From Pseudomonas putida (GTDB lineage: Bacteria > Pseudomonadota > Gammaproteobacteria > Pseudomonadales > Pseudomonadaceae): 64,000 nucleotides of DNA. Shown here piece after piece: positions 52,221 to 62,005 of this stretch. The stretch's first letter is position 1; each line of letters opens with the position of its first letter. A model generated the notes under the pieces. That model was not told where the DNA came from and did not search any database. It was given only the letters and a program-made list of their open reading frames with translations. Made by a program: the position numbers and the translations under genes. The DNA lies in assembly GCF_005080685.1 (NCBI RefSeq), contig NZ_CP039371.1, positions 6,200,001-6,264,000 on the forward strand, in the 5' to 3' direction.

Positions 52221-53210
52221 TCAGATATCCGCCACCTTCTGCCACACCTTCGGCCGGAAGAACAGCGTCTCGCCACGGGCAAGGCCAGTCAGGCTGTCAT
52301 GATCCTTGACCACTTCGGCCTCGATCAGCTCGCTCTGCCCTTCCACCTTCAGGGTGACCCGCGTGGTCGCGCCCAGCGGCCGGATGTCACGGACCTCGGC
52401 GGCATGGTGCCCCTCGGTTTCATGCCGCGACAACGACACCTCGTGCGGGCGGAACAGCACATGGTGCCCCTCGCTCAAGGCCAGGCGGTTGGAATCGCCG
52501 AGGAAGTGATAGACGAAGTCGTTGGCCGGCTTCTCGTACACCTCACCTGGCGAGCCGATCTGCTCGATCACGCCCTTGTTCATTACCACGATGCGGTCAG
52601 CCACCTCCATGGCTTCTTCCTGGTCGTGGGTAACGAACACCGAGGTCAGGTTGATGTCCTCGTGCAGCCGTGCCAGCCAGCGGCGCAGCTCCTTGCGCAC
52701 CTTGGCGTCGAGGGCGCCGAAGGGCTCGTCGAGCAACAGTACCTTGGGTTCCACCGCCAATGCCCGGGCCAGGGCGATACGCTGGCGCTGGCCACCGGAA
52801 AGCTGCTCGGGGTAACGATCGGACAGCCAGTCGAGCTGAACCATGTTCAGCAGCTCGTGCACCTTTTCGGCGATCTTGCTCTCGCTCGGGCGCTCGCCCT
52901 TGGGCTTCATGCGCAGGCCGAAGGCGACGTTGTCGAACACGCTCATGTGGCGGAACAACGCATAGTGCTGGAACACGAACCCGACGTTGCGATCACGCAC
53001 ATCGTGGCCGGACACGTCTTCGCCATGGAACACGATATTGCCGGTATCCGGGGTCTCCAGGCCGGCGATGATGCGCAGTAGCGTGGTCTTGCCGCAGCCG
53101 GACGGGCCCAGCAGGGCCACCAGCTCGCCGCTGTTGATATCCAGGTTGATGTTGTCCAGGGCCTGGAAGCTGTTGAAGCGCTTGCTGACGTTACGAACTT
53201 CGATCGACAT
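52221..53210 (-). CDS. cysA: Sulfate/thiosulfate import ATP-binding protein CysA
   Basis: 329 residues. Walker [14 protein letters not shown]-loop [14 protein letters not shown], signature [15 protein letters not shown], Walker [14 protein letters not shown]-loop [15 protein letters not shown], and a TOBE domain at the C terminus ([11 protein letters not shown]). The FRHMSVF segment is typical of CysA. It ends the minus-strand cluster sbp - cysT - cysW - cysA; gap to cysW is 3 nt. Confidence 0.96.
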   Translation of the reverse strand: MSIEVRNVSKRFNSFQALDNINLDINSGELVALLGPSGCGKTTLLRIIAGLETPDTGNIVFHGEDVSGHDVRDRNVGFVFQHYALFRHMSVFDNVAFGLRMKPKGERPSESKIAEKVHELLNMVQLDWLSDRYPEQLSGGQRQRIALARALAVEPKVLLLDEPFGALDAKVRKELRRWLARLHEDINLTSVFVTHDQEEAMEVADRIVVMNKGVIEQIGSPGEVYEKPANDFVYHFLGDSNRLALSEGHHVLFRPHEVSLSRHETEGHHAAEVRDIRPLGATTRVTLKVEGQSELIEAEVVKDHDSLTGLARGETLFFRPKVWQKVADI

Positions 53211-53213
53211 GAA

Positions 53214-54086
53214 TTATTCCTCCGCTGCGCTGTGGCGCAGGCGGTTAATACGGTTCTCGCTCCACTGCTTGAGCAGCAGGATGAAGAGCGCCAGGATCAG
53301 CAGCAGGCTGGCCACGCTGAAGGCCGCGACATGGTTGTACTCGTTGTAGAGGATCTCCACGTGCAACGGCAAGGTGTTGGTCACGCCGCGAATGTGGCCC
53401 GAGACCACCGACACGGCGCCGAACTCACCCATGGCCCGGGCGGTGCAGAGCACCACGCCGTAGATCAGGCCCCACTTGATGTTCGGCAGGGTCACGTGCC
53501 AGAACATCTGCCAGCCATTGGCGCCGAGCAGGCGCGCGGCTTCTTCTTCCTGGGTGCCCTGCTCCTGCATCAGCGGGATCAGCTCACGGGCGACGAAGGG
53601 CACGGTGACGAAGATGGTGGCCAGGACGATGCCCGGCAGGGCGAACACGATCTGGATGTCATGGTCCTGCAGCCACGGCCCGAACAGGCCCTGGGCGCCG
53701 AACATCAGTACGTAAACCAGGCCGGCGATCACCGGCGACACCGAGAACGGCAGGTCGATCAGGGTGACCAGCACGCTCTTGCCACGGAAGGTGTACTTGC
53801 TCACGCACCACGCGGCGCTGACGCCGAACACCAGGTTCAGCGGCACCGAGATGACTACCGCGAGCAGGGTCAACTCGAGGGCGGACAAGGCATCGGGCTC
53901 GAAGATCGCTTCGAAGAAGGTGCCAAAGCCGTTTTTCAACGCCTGGGACACCACGATCACCAGCGGCAGCAACAGGAACAGCGCGAACACCAGCCAGCCG
54001 AGGCCGATCAGGATACGCCGCGAGGTGGCGCTGCCACGCCGGGCAGCATTGGCGGCGGCGCTTGCGCTCAGGGATGAACTGGACAT
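53214..54086 (-). CDS. cysW: Sulfate ABC transporter permease CysW
   Basis: 290 residues from ATG 54086, preceded by AAGGAGG. Six membrane helices, coupling loop [22 protein letters not shown], and [20 protein letters not shown], a CysW hallmark. It forms the channel together with CysT. The start lies 12 nt inside the cysT stop gap (cysT stop at 54098). Confidence 0.95.
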   Translation of the reverse strand: MSSSSLSASAAANAARRGSATSRRILIGLGWLVFALFLLLPLVIVVSQALKNGFGTFFEAIFEPDALSALELTLLAVVISVPLNLVFGVSAAWCVSKYTFRGKSVLVTLIDLPFSVSPVIAGLVYVLMFGAQGLFGPWLQDHDIQIVFALPGIVLATIFVTVPFVARELIPLMQEQGTQEEEAARLLGANGWQMFWHVTLPNIKWGLIYGVVLCTARAMGEFGAVSVVSGHIRGVTNTLPLHVEILYNEYNHVAAFSVASLLLILALFILLLKQWSENRINRLRHSAAEE

Positions 54087-54097
54087 GCCGGCCTCCT

Positions 54098-54916
54098 TCA
54101 AGGGGTTTCGATGCGGCGCTGCAGCAGGTTGATCAGCAGCAGCAGGATGAAGGAAACCACCAGCATCAGCACGCCGATGGCGGTTGCGCCGGTGTAGTCG
54201 TACTGGTCGAGCTTGACCATGATCAGCAGCGGCAGGATCTCGGTCTTCATCGGCATGTTGCCGGCGATGAAGATCACCGAGCCGTACTCGCCGACGCCGC
54301 GGGCGAAGGCCAGGGCGAAGCCGGTCAACCAGGCCGGCAGCAATGCCGGCGCCAGCACGTGGCGGAACACCTGCAACGGCTTGGCGCCCAGGCAGGCGGC
54401 AGCCTCCTCGACTTCACGCGGGATGTCCGCCAGCACCGGCTGCACGGTCCGCACCACGAACGGCAAGGTGACGAAGGTCAGCGCCAGGGTGATGCCCAAC
54501 GGCGTATAGGCGATCTTGAAGCCCAGGTCGGTGGCGAACTGCCCCACCCAGCCTGCCGGGGCATACAGGGCGGTCAAGGCGATGCCGGCCACGGCGGTGG
54601 GCAGGGCGAACGGCAGGTCGATCATCGCATCGATGATCTTGCGTCCGGGGAAGGTGTAGCGCACCAGCACCCAGGCCAGCAGGGTGCCGATCACGCCGTT
54701 GATGATGGCGGCGAACAGAGCAGTGCCGAAACTCAGCTTGAGCGCGGCGAGCACCCGCGGCGCACTGACGATGTTCCAGAACTGCTCCCAGGTCAGCTGG
54801 GCGGCATGCACGAACATGGCGGCCAGCGGTATCAGCACGATCAGGCTGAGGTACACCAAGGTGTAGCCCAGCGTCAGCCCGAAGCCGGGTATGACGGGGG
54901 AAATGCGACGTGACAT
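54098..54916 (-). CDS. cysT: Sulfate ABC transporter permease CysT
   Basis: 272 residues; CysT/CysU signatures include VPLTALYAP-like turn [36 protein letters not shown] as the coupling loop, and [27 protein letters not shown] before ATG 54916; the longer frame runs into REP sequence and is rejected. It is separated from sbp by 185 bp including a REP pair, so the three-gene cysTWA unit may be down-regulated relative to sbp. Confidence 0.95.
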   Translation of the reverse strand: MSRRISPVIPGFGLTLGYTLVYLSLIVLIPLAAMFVHAAQLTWEQFWNIVSAPRVLAALKLSFGTALFAAIINGVIGTLLAWVLVRYTFPGRKIIDAMIDLPFALPTAVAGIALTALYAPAGWVGQFATDLGFKIAYTPLGITLALTFVTLPFVVRTVQPVLADIPREVEEAAACLGAKPLQVFRHVLAPALLPAWLTGFALAFARGVGEYGSVIFIAGNMPMKTEILPLLIMVKLDQYDYTGATAIGVLMLVVSFILLLLINLLQRRIETP

Positions 54917-54980
54917 AAAAGTCCCTGGTTGAACGCACGAAGCCCGGAACATATCCCGGGCCGGTGCTGGCTGCTGAATC

Positions 54981-55086
54981 CTGGGGCTGCTGTGCAGCCC
55001 TTTCGCGGCGCAAGGCCGCTCCCACATTGGATCGCGATTGATTGTGGGGGCGGCCTTGCGTCGCGAAAGGGCCGCAAAGCGGCCCC
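54981..55086. repeat. Inverted REP pair between sbp and cysT
   Basis: GGCGCAAGGCCGCTCCCACA and TGTGGGGGCGGCCTTGCGTC with extended arms GGGGCTGCTGTGCAGCCC/GGGCCGCAAAGCGGCCCC. It lies inside the sulfate operon and likely sets polarity or 3' stability of the sbp message. Confidence 0.85.
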
Positions 55087-55101
55087 GCTGTTCCTTGGCG
55101 C

Positions 55102-56109
55102 TTACTGTGCCTGGTAGATCTGGTCGAACACACCGCCATCGTTGAAGAACTTAGGCTGTGCAGTCTTCCAGCCACCGAAGTCCTTGTCGATGGTCACCAG
55201 GTCCAATTTCGGGAATTGCTTGCCAAATTCGGCAGCGACTTTCGCGTCCCGTGGTCGATAGAAATTCTCGGCGGCGATCTTTTGGCCAGCCGGGCTGTAC
55301 AGATGCTTGAGGTACTCGGTGGCGATCTCGGTATTGCCCTTCTTCTCGGCGTTCTTGTCGACCACCGCCACCGGCGGCTCGGCGAGGATCGACAGCGAAG
55401 GCACGACGATGTCGAACTTGTCGGCGCCGCCGTCTTCCTTCAGTGCCAGGAAGGCTTCGTTTTCCCAGGCCAGCAGCACGTCGCCCTGGCCGTTGTTGAC
55501 GAAGGTGATGGTCGAGCCACGGGCGCCGGTATCGAGCACCGGTACGTGCTTGAACAGCTCCTTCACGTATTCCTTGGCCTTGTCTTCGCTGCCACCGGTC
55601 TTCAGGCCATAGGCCCAGGCGGCGAGGAAGTTCCAGCGGGCGCCGCCAGAGGTTTTCGGGTTCGGGGTGATGACCGAGACATCCTTCTTGATCAGGTCGC
55701 CCCAGTCCTTGATGCCTTTCGGGTTGCCCTTGCGCACCAGGAACACGATGGTCGAGGTGTAGGGGGTGCTGGCGTCCGGCAGTCGGGTCTGCCAGTTCTC
55801 CGGCAGGGTCTTGCCGAGCTTGGCGATCTCGTCGATGTCGCCGGCCAGGGCCAGGGTCACCACGTCGGCACGCAGGCCGTCGATCACGGCACGGCCTTGC
55901 TTGCCCGAACCACCGTGGGATTGTTGGATCTTCACCTTGTCGTCCGGGTGGGACTGCTGCCAGTGCTTGATGAATTCAGCGTTGTACTGCTGGTACAGCT
56001 CGCGAGTCGGGTCGTAGGACACGTTCAGCAGTTCGTAGTCCTTGGCGATGGCGGAACCGGCAAAAACGGCGCTGGCCAAGGCGGCAAGCGCATAACGGCG
56101 GATGGACAT
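55102..56109 (-). CDS. sbp: Periplasmic sulfate-binding protein
   Basis: 335 residues with a signal peptide ([17 protein letters not shown]). The mature protein begins [20 protein letters not shown], the sulfate-binding protein signature. [15 protein letters not shown] supplies phosphate/sulfate loop residues. It delivers sulfate (and thiosulfate) to CysTWA. GGGAGC precedes ATG 56109. oscA is 48 nt upstream on the same strand and is probably co-transcribed. Confidence 0.95.
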   Translation of the reverse strand: MSIRRYALAALASAVFAGSAIAKDYELLNVSYDPTRELYQQYNAEFIKHWQQSHPDDKVKIQQSHGGSGKQGRAVIDGLRADVVTLALAGDIDEIAKLGKTLPENWQTRLPDASTPYTSTIVFLVRKGNPKGIKDWGDLIKKDVSVITPNPKTSGGARWNFLAAWAYGLKTGGSEDKAKEYVKELFKHVPVLDTGARGSTITFVNNGQGDVLLAWENEAFLALKEDGGADKFDIVVPSLSILAEPPVAVVDKNAEKKGNTEIATEYLKHLYSPAGQKIAAENFYRPRDAKVAAEFGKQFPKLDLVTIDKDFGGWKTAQPKFFNDGGVFDQIYQAQ

Positions 56110-56157
56110 GGTGAAGCTCCCGATTGGCATTTTTCTAGTTTTGGATGTTTCGCGAAA

Positions 56158-56340
56158 TCAGCCGGACTTGTTGCCGGGCTGTTGCAGGCGGAATTTCTCC
56201 TTGCGCTCGATCTGCACGACCTGAGCGTTGTGCACAGTGATCTCCACCGCACCGAAGCGCAGATCGCGCAGCGCGCTCTGGATTTCACGCAGAATGGTGG
56301 CTTCGTCCTGACCGTCGATGCTACGCAGAGATGCACTCAT
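56158..56340 (-). CDS. oscA: OscA (DUF2292/YezD family), organosulfur utilisation protein
   Basis: 60 residues, SD AGGAGA before ATG 56340. SALRDLRFGAVEITVHNAQV is the DUF2292 core and the C-terminal IERKEKFRL ends it. The Pseudomonas gene upstream of sbp with this size is oscA, needed for growth on organosulfur compounds and often for sulfate limitation linked to chromate stress. Position directly in front of sbp supports the name. An AT-rich palindromic promoter lies upstream. Confidence 0.9.
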   Translation of the reverse strand: MSASLRSIDGQDEATILREIQSALRDLRFGAVEITVHNAQVVQIERKEKFRLQQPGNKSG

Positions 56341-56425
56341 GCTCGTTCTCCTGTGAGTAAGGGTGCCGGGCAGAAGTGTGAAGGGGATTTGCGCCTGGCT
56401 TGAGGGCAATAGTAGTGAGGCAGAG

Positions 56426-56451
56426 TTATTCTTAAAAATACTGTTTAAGAA
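56426..56451 (-). promoter_or_regulatory. Putative CysB-type operator upstream of oscA
   Basis: TTCTTAAA (56429-56436) and TTTAAGAA (56444-56451) form a perfect 8-bp-arm inverted repeat with a 7-bp spacer in an AT-rich block, 86 bp before the oscA start. TTATTCT overlaps its left end, one base off the TTATTCC boxes in front of other sulfur genes. Confidence 0.5.
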
Positions 56452-56480
56452 TGTTTATATAACCAAAAATAAACAAGGCT

Positions 56481-56555
56481 CTGTAGGAGCGGGTTTACCC
56501 GCGAATGCGTCGGTGATCACACCATCGCATTCGCGGGTAAACCCGCTCCTACAGG
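56481..56555. repeat. Inverted REP pair, GTAG type, at the triC 3' end
   Basis: CTGTAGGAGCGGGTTTACCC and GGGTAAACCCGCTCCTACAG face each other. The right copy runs into the triC gene: the stop TAG of triC (56551-56549) is the GTAG head of this REP. Confidence 0.9.
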
Positions 56556-59500
56556 GGATTGCGCCGGGCTTCACTCTGTTTTTGCGGCTCGCGGATCTTG
56601 TACCAGGCCACATACAACGCCGGCAGGAACAACAGCGTCAGCAGCGTGGCGACGATGATCCCGCCGATCATGGCGTAGGCCATCGGCCCCCAGAACACTT
56701 CCCGGGCAATCGGGATCATGCCCAGGCTGGCTGCGGCGGCGGTCAGCAGAATCGGCCGGCGCCGGTGGTTGGTGGCTTCCACCACGGCGTCCCAGGGCTC
56801 GAAACCCTGGGCCTCGAACTCATCGATCTGGGTCACCAGGATCACCGAGTTACGAATGATGATGCCCGCCAAGGCCAGGATCCCGAGGATCGCCACGAAG
56901 CCCATCGGCGTGCCCGTGGGCACCAGCGCCAGCACCACGCCGATCAACCCCAGCGGCGCCACGCTGACCACCAGGAACAGCTTCTGCACGCTGTGCAGCT
57001 GGATCATCAGGAACGTCGCCATGAGGAACAGCATCAACGGGATGACCTTGCGGATCGGCCCCTGGGCCTTGGCGCTCTCCTCCACCGTACCGCCGGTGGC
57101 CACTTCGTAGCCAGGCGGCAACTCGCTGATGAACTTGTCGATGTCGGGCTTGAGCTGGGCCACCAGGTCGGTTGGCTGGATGTCGCCGGTCACCGACGAC
57201 TTGATGGTGATGGTCGGCTTGCGGTCACGCCGCCATACCAGCGGCTGCTCCAGTTCGTAACGCACGGTGGCGAACGACAGCAGCGGGATGGACGTGCCGT
57301 TGGGCGTGAGGATCTGCAGGTTCTGCAAGGTATCGGGCGAGCCACGCTCGCTGTCTTCGGCGCGGGCGACCACATCGACCAGGTAGATGTTGTCGTTGAC
57401 CTGGGTGATCGGCACGCCGCTGACGATGCTGTTCATCACGTTCGCCACGTCCTCGGACGAAAGCCCCAGCTGGCGGGCCTTATCCTGGGCGATTTCGACT
57501 CGCAGCACCTTACCGGGCTCGTTCCAGTCGTAGATCATCTCGCCGATGTGCTCGTTCTGGTCGAGCAAGGTCGCAAGCTCGATGGCGTGCTTGCGCACCT
57601 GGTCGATGTCCTTGCCGCTGACCCGGTACTGGATCGGCCGGCCCACCGGCGGGCCCATCTCCAGCGACTGGACGTTGGTGCCGATGCCGACGAACTCTTC
57701 GCGCAGCAGCTTCTGCAGGCGGTCCATCAGGCCCTGGCGTTCCTCGAAGCCCTTGCTGACGATGACCAACTGGGCGTAGTACGGGTTCTGCAACTGCTGG
57801 TCCAGCGGCAGGTAGAAGCGAATCGCGCCCTGGCCGATGTAGGTGCTCCAGTGCACCAGGTCCGGATCGTCCTTGATCTTCGCCTCGAGGCGATCGACCA
57901 CCTTGCGGGTCTCCTCGATGGAGGCGTTCTGCGGCAGGTTGAGGTCGACCAGGATCTCCGGCCGGTCCGATGACGGGAAGAACTGGTTCTGCACGAAGCG
58001 CTCGCAGAAAATCGCCAGCACGAACAACAGCACGGTGCCGATGATGGTCAGCCAGCGGTTGCGCATGCACCACAGCAGGCCATGCTCGAACGCCCGACCC
58101 AGGCGACCCGGCTCGGCGTCGTGGGGCTTGATCTTGCTGCTGCTGAGGATGTGCACGCCAAGCACCGGGGCGAAGAACACTGCCACCACCCACGACACCA
58201 GCAACGCCACGGCGATCACCGCGAACAGCGTGTAGGTGTACTCACCGGCCGAACTCGCGTTGAGCCCGATGGGCACGAACCCGGCCACGGTCACCAGGGT
58301 TCCGGTGAGCATGGGGAACGCCGTGGAGGTGTAGGCGAAGGTCGCCGCCTGCTCCTTGCTCTCGCCCATCTCCAGGCGCGTGACCATCACCTCGACGGTG
58401 ATCATCGCATCGTCCACCAGCAGGCCCAGGGCGATGATCAGCGCGCCCAGCGAGATCCGCTGCATGGTGATGCCGCTGTACTCCATGAACACGAAGACCA
58501 TGGCCAGCACCAGCGGGATCGAGCAGGCCACCACCAGCCCGGCACGCATGCCGAGGCTGACGAAACTCACCGCCAGCACGATCACCACCGCCTCGAACAA
58601 CGCGCTGGTGAAGCCGCCCACGGCCTGCTTGACCACCACTGCCTGGTCGGACACGGTGTGCACGCCCACGCCCACCGGCAGCTCCTCCACCACGCTGTTC
58701 ATCTTTTCTTTCAGCGCAGCGCCGAACACCTGGATGTTGCCGCCCGCCTTCATGCCGATGGCAAGACCGATGGCGGGCTGGCCGTTATAGCGGAACATCG
58801 GCGAAGGTGGGTCGACGTAGCCGCGTTCGATGTCGGCGATGTCGGCCAGGCGGAAGAAGCGGTCATTGATCTTCAGGTTGACGTTCTGCAGGTCCTTTTC
58901 CGAAGCGAACTGGCCGGTGGTACGCACCGAGATGCGCTCGGGCCCGGCCTCGATCACCCCCGCCGGGGTCACCGCGTTCTGTGCCTGCAAGGCCTGCATC
59001 ACCTGGCGTTGGTCGATGCCCAACGCCGCCAGCTTGCGGGTCGAGAAGTTCAGGTAGAGCACTTCGTCCTGGGTGCCGACCAGCTCGATCTTGCCGATGT
59101 TCGGCACACCGCGCACCTCTGCCCGCGCCTGCTCGACGTAGTCGCGCAATTGGCGGAAGGTGAGGCCGTCGGCGGTGAAGGCGTAGATCGAGCCGAACAC
59201 GTCGCCGAACTCATCGTTGAAGCCAGGGCCCTGGATACCCTCGGGGAACTCGCCGCGGATGTCGTTGATCTTCTTGCGCACCTGGTACCAGATCTGCGGG
59301 ATGTCGGCGGCCTTGGTGGTGTCGCGCAGGTAAACGTAGACCGTGGACTCGCCAGGCCGGGTGTAGCTCTTGGTGTAGTCCAGCGAGTCCAGCTCCTCGA
59401 GCTTCTTCTCGATGCGGTCGGTGACCTGGTACAGGGTTTCGTCCTGGGTCGCGCCCGGCCAGCGGGTCTGGATGACCATGGTCTTGATGGTGAAGGAAGG

Positions 59501-59623
59501 GTCTTCCTCACGGCCCAGGTTGAAGTACGAGAAAATCCCCATCAGCAGGCCAACGAACATCAGGTACCAGACGAAGGACTGGTGCTTGAGCGCCCATTCG
59601 GAGAGGTTGAAGCTTCCTTTCAT
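56549..59623 (-). CDS. triC: RND efflux transporter permease, TriC-like
   Basis: 1024 residues, hydrophobe/amphiphile RND pump. Conserved motifs: N-terminal helix then NLGREEDPSF; the proton-relay aspartates in GLLVDDAMITVEV; the LFLPALYVAWYK segment close to the C terminus. TriC is the pump of the triclosan-exporting TriABC of P. aeruginosa, and the two MFP genes just upstream are the TriABC hallmark. The gene starts inside the stop of triB (ATGA overlap). The last codons are taken from a REP. Substrate inferred from homology. Confidence 0.87.
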   Translation of the reverse strand: MKGSFNLSEWALKHQSFVWYLMFVGLLMGIFSYFNLGREEDPSFTIKTMVIQTRWPGATQDETLYQVTDRIEKKLEELDSLDYTKSYTRPGESTVYVYLRDTTKAADIPQIWYQVRKKINDIRGEFPEGIQGPGFNDEFGDVFGSIYAFTADGLTFRQLRDYVEQARAEVRGVPNIGKIELVGTQDEVLYLNFSTRKLAALGIDQRQVMQALQAQNAVTPAGVIEAGPERISVRTTGQFASEKDLQNVNLKINDRFFRLADIADIERGYVDPPSPMFRYNGQPAIGLAIGMKAGGNIQVFGAALKEKMNSVVEELPVGVGVHTVSDQAVVVKQAVGGFTSALFEAVVIVLAVSFVSLGMRAGLVVACSIPLVLAMVFVFMEYSGITMQRISLGALIIALGLLVDDAMITVEVMVTRLEMGESKEQAATFAYTSTAFPMLTGTLVTVAGFVPIGLNASSAGEYTYTLFAVIAVALLVSWVVAVFFAPVLGVHILSSSKIKPHDAEPGRLGRAFEHGLLWCMRNRWLTIIGTVLLFVLAIFCERFVQNQFFPSSDRPEILVDLNLPQNASIEETRKVVDRLEAKIKDDPDLVHWSTYIGQGAIRFYLPLDQQLQNPYYAQLVIVSKGFEERQGLMDRLQKLLREEFVGIGTNVQSLEMGPPVGRPIQYRVSGKDIDQVRKHAIELATLLDQNEHIGEMIYDWNEPGKVLRVEIAQDKARQLGLSSEDVANVMNSIVSGVPITQVNDNIYLVDVVARAEDSERGSPDTLQNLQILTPNGTSIPLLSFATVRYELEQPLVWRRDRKPTITIKSSVTGDIQPTDLVAQLKPDIDKFISELPPGYEVATGGTVEESAKAQGPIRKVIPLMLFLMATFLMIQLHSVQKLFLVVSVAPLGLIGVVLALVPTGTPMGFVAILGILALAGIIIRNSVILVTQIDEFEAQGFEPWDAVVEATNHRRRPILLTAAAASLGMIPIAREVFWGPMAYAMIGGIIVATLLTLLFLPALYVAWYKIREPQKQSEARRNPL

Positions 59624-60684
59624 TGCGCATCCTCTTCGAAGACGACCTTCTGGCCAGGCTTGAGGCTGTTGACACCGGCCGTCACGACCCGCTCTCCGGG
59701 CTGCACGCCAGCGCTGAGGACGAAGGTCTCGTCGGTACGATCGATCAGGGTGACGTCGCGGGTGGCCACGGTCTTGCTGCCGGGGTCGATCACCCACACC
59801 TGATGCTTGCCATCGCGCTCGAGCAGGGCACTGAGCGGCAGTTCGCTGCGCGGCGTGACCTCTGAAGTGAGCGTGACGCTGATCGCGGTCCCGAGGTGGA
59901 AGGCCGCCGGGGTGCTGGCCAGGGTCAGGCGGGCACGTCGGGTGCGGGTGGTGGCGTCGGCCTGTGGCTCCAGTTCACGCAGGCTGGCGGTGGTGTTGAT
60001 GCTCGGCTCAAGTTGCGAGGCGACGGTGAAGGTGAGGCCCTCGCTCAATTGCTCGGCGAGGCCGATCGGCAAGTCGATCACCGCCTCTTTCACATCCGGG
60101 CGGGCCAGGGTGACCACTGCCTCGCCAGCGCTGACGGTCTGCCCGGCCTCGGCCTTCCAGTCGGTGATGACGGCGGCGTGATCGCTGCGCAGGGTGGTGT
60201 AGTCGAGCTGGTCATGGGCCTGGCTGAGCGCCGAACGGGCCTGCTCCAATGCCGCAGCGGTGGTCTTCAGGTTGGTCTGGGCGATGTCCAGCTGGGCCTG
60301 GGCGCCCACGCCTCGGTCGTACAGTTGCTGCTGGCGGCGGGCATCGGCCTGGGCATTGATCCATTGCGCCTGGACCCGCGCCAGGTCGCCTTCGGCGGCG
60401 CGCAGCTGGTTCTGCTGGTCGGTCGGATCGAGCGTGGCCAGGGTATCGCCCGGCTTGACCTGGGCACCGACGTCCAACCAGCGCCGGGCGATGCGCCCGG
60501 ACACACGGAAGCCCAGGGTGCTTTCGAAGCGCGCCTGGATGGTCCCGGCGAAACGCCCCAGCTGCGCCAGCGCCTGGGGCTCGACCTTGACCGACAGCAC
60601 CGGGCGAATCGGCTCGGGGGCTTGTTCTTCACTGCCGCAGGCGGCCAACAGGCTCGCTGCAAGCATCAGCAGCAGGCGCTTCAT
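59620..60684 (-). CDS. triB: RND periplasmic adaptor (membrane fusion) lipoprotein, TriB-like
   Basis: 354 residues. Lipobox in LLAACGSEE at Cys16. Biotinyl-lipoyl and hairpin domains follow: GRIARRWLDVGAQVKPGDTL, then helical hairpin (SQAHDQLDYTTLRSDHAAV) and GEAVVTLARPDVKEAV. Second of two adaptor genes in the operon. It overlaps triA by 4 nt (ATGA) and triC by 4 nt. Confidence 0.88.
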   Translation of the reverse strand: MKRLLLMLAASLLAACGSEEQAPEPIRPVLSVKVEPQALAQLGRFAGTIQARFESTLGFRVSGRIARRWLDVGAQVKPGDTLATLDPTDQQNQLRAAEGDLARVQAQWINAQADARRQQQLYDRGVGAQAQLDIAQTNLKTTAAALEQARSALSQAHDQLDYTTLRSDHAAVITDWKAEAGQTVSAGEAVVTLARPDVKEAVIDLPIGLAEQLSEGLTFTVASQLEPSINTTASLRELEPQADATTRTRRARLTLASTPAAFHLGTAISVTLTSEVTPRSELPLSALLERDGKHQVWVIDPGSKTVATRDVTLIDRTDETFVLSAGVQPGERVVTAGVNSLKPGQKVVFEEDAQ

Positions 60685-61769
60685 AGCTCACCCCCCGGGG
60701 CGTTGCCATCGACCTTCTCCACCTGCATGCCCGGGTGCAGCAGTTGGCCACCGTTGACCACTACGGTCTCGCCGCCCTTCAGACCGCTGGCGACGACGAT
60801 CTTGCCAGTGAGGTAGCGAGTGACCTCGACCTTGCGCAGTTCGACCTTGTCGCCCGCGCCCACCACCCACACCGCCGGCTCGTGCAGGGCCTTGGTCAGC
60901 GCCGACCATGGCAGCTCGATGCTTGGCCGGCCCTGGGCGTTGGTGGTGGCGGTCACCGGCGCACCCAGCTGCATCTGCGGCGGCACATCCTTGAGCGCGA
61001 CCTTGACCTCGACCGTACCGCTCTGCGCCGACACGGTCGGGGTGACTTCGCGCACGTAACCATGGGCCTGGACCTTGGGGTCGTCGAGCAGGCTGACGAT
61101 CACTCCGGCCTCGCTCGGCGGCGCGACCAGCAACGACTCGTAGACGTTGAACACCGCATCGCGGTCGCCGTCGCGGGCCAGGCCGAAGATCGGCATGGTC
61201 GCCTGCACTACCTGGCCGACCTCGGCCTGGCGCTCGGTAATCACGCCATCGGCTTCGGACACCAGCTCGGTATAGCTCAGTTGCTCGCGGGCGTTGGCCA
61301 GTTGCGCCTGGGCGGCCTTGAGCGCGCTCTGGTTGCTGCGCAGCGCCGCTTCGGCCGAATCGTACTCGCTCTGGCTGGTGTAGCCCTTGGGCAGCAGTTT
61401 TTGCTGGCGAACGAAGGCGGCGCTGGTCTGGGTGACACGCGCCTGGGCGGCGAACACCTCGGCCTTGGCCGAGTCCACGTTGTTCTGCAGGTCCTTGGGA
61501 TCGAGCCGCGCCAGCACCTGGTTGGCCTTGACGTGGTCCCCGACATCGACGCTACGCGAGATGATCTTGCCGCCGACGCGAAACGACAGGTCGGTCTGCA
61601 CCCGCGCCTGCACGTCACCGGTCAGGGTCACCCTGGCGGCGAAATCGGTAGGCTGGACCTGCAGCACGCCGACTCGAGGCAGTACCTCGGGGGCTTCCTC
61701 CTTGCTACAGCCGCCGAGCAGGTACAACAGCCCCAGGCAAACGACCGACAGCGGACGAATCAACGTCAT
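60681..61769 (-). CDS. triA: RND periplasmic adaptor (membrane fusion) lipoprotein, TriA-like
   Basis: 362 residues with lipobox LLGGCSKEE. Adaptor signatures: GKIISRSVDVGDHVKANQVLARLDP, hairpin ANAREQLSYTELVSEADGVI, and a C-terminal GLKGGETVVVNGGQ. ATG 61769 has AGGAG 6 nt upstream; the longer frame starts before the SD. First gene of triABC. No outer-membrane channel gene is nearby; in P. aeruginosa the distant OpmH serves this pump. Confidence 0.88.
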   Translation of the reverse strand: MTLIRPLSVVCLGLLYLLGGCSKEEAPEVLPRVGVLQVQPTDFAARVTLTGDVQARVQTDLSFRVGGKIISRSVDVGDHVKANQVLARLDPKDLQNNVDSAKAEVFAAQARVTQTSAAFVRQQKLLPKGYTSQSEYDSAEAALRSNQSALKAAQAQLANAREQLSYTELVSEADGVITERQAEVGQVVQATMPIFGLARDGDRDAVFNVYESLLVAPPSEAGVIVSLLDDPKVQAHGYVREVTPTVSAQSGTVEVKVALKDVPPQMQLGAPVTATTNAQGRPSIELPWSALTKALHEPAVWVVGAGDKVELRKVEVTRYLTGKIVVASGLKGGETVVVNGGQLLHPGMQVEKVDGNAPGGEL

Positions 61770-61788
61770 GCAGGCTCCTAAGCTTGCG

Positions 61789-61803
61789 CACAAATGATTT
61801 GTG
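61789..61803 (-). promoter_or_regulatory. Perfect palindrome, candidate triABC operator
   Basis: CACAAATGATTTGTG has 7-bp arms and a single central base, centred 27 bp before the triA start codon. Its size and place fit a TetR- or MarR-type repressor site, but no regulator gene is nearby. Confidence 0.35.
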
Positions 61804-61908
61804 AGATGCGACTCTTAGCGTAGATCAGGGTTCGATAAACATCACTTGGACTGAATCGGTAAAGGCGGTGGGGTGGTGCAGGTCCCCCAGGCATGAGGTG
61901 TGGCTGCT

Positions 61909-62005
61909 GGCCCTTTCGCGGGTAAACCCGCTCCTACAGGATCACCACTGTCTTGGAAAACAACACTGTTCCTGTAGGAGCGGGTTTACCCGCGAAGAGG
62001 CCGGC
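61909..62005. repeat. Inverted REP pair, GTAG type, left of the RAYT
   Basis: CCCTTTCGCGGGTAAACCCG and CGGGTTTACCCGCGAAGAGG; heads GTAG. Same subtype as the pair on the right of the RAYT, in keeping with cognate transposase and REP. Confidence 0.9.

Noticed and set aside
58082..59803. 573-codon plus-strand frame over triC
   Set aside because: Shadow of an RND gene with complete motifs.
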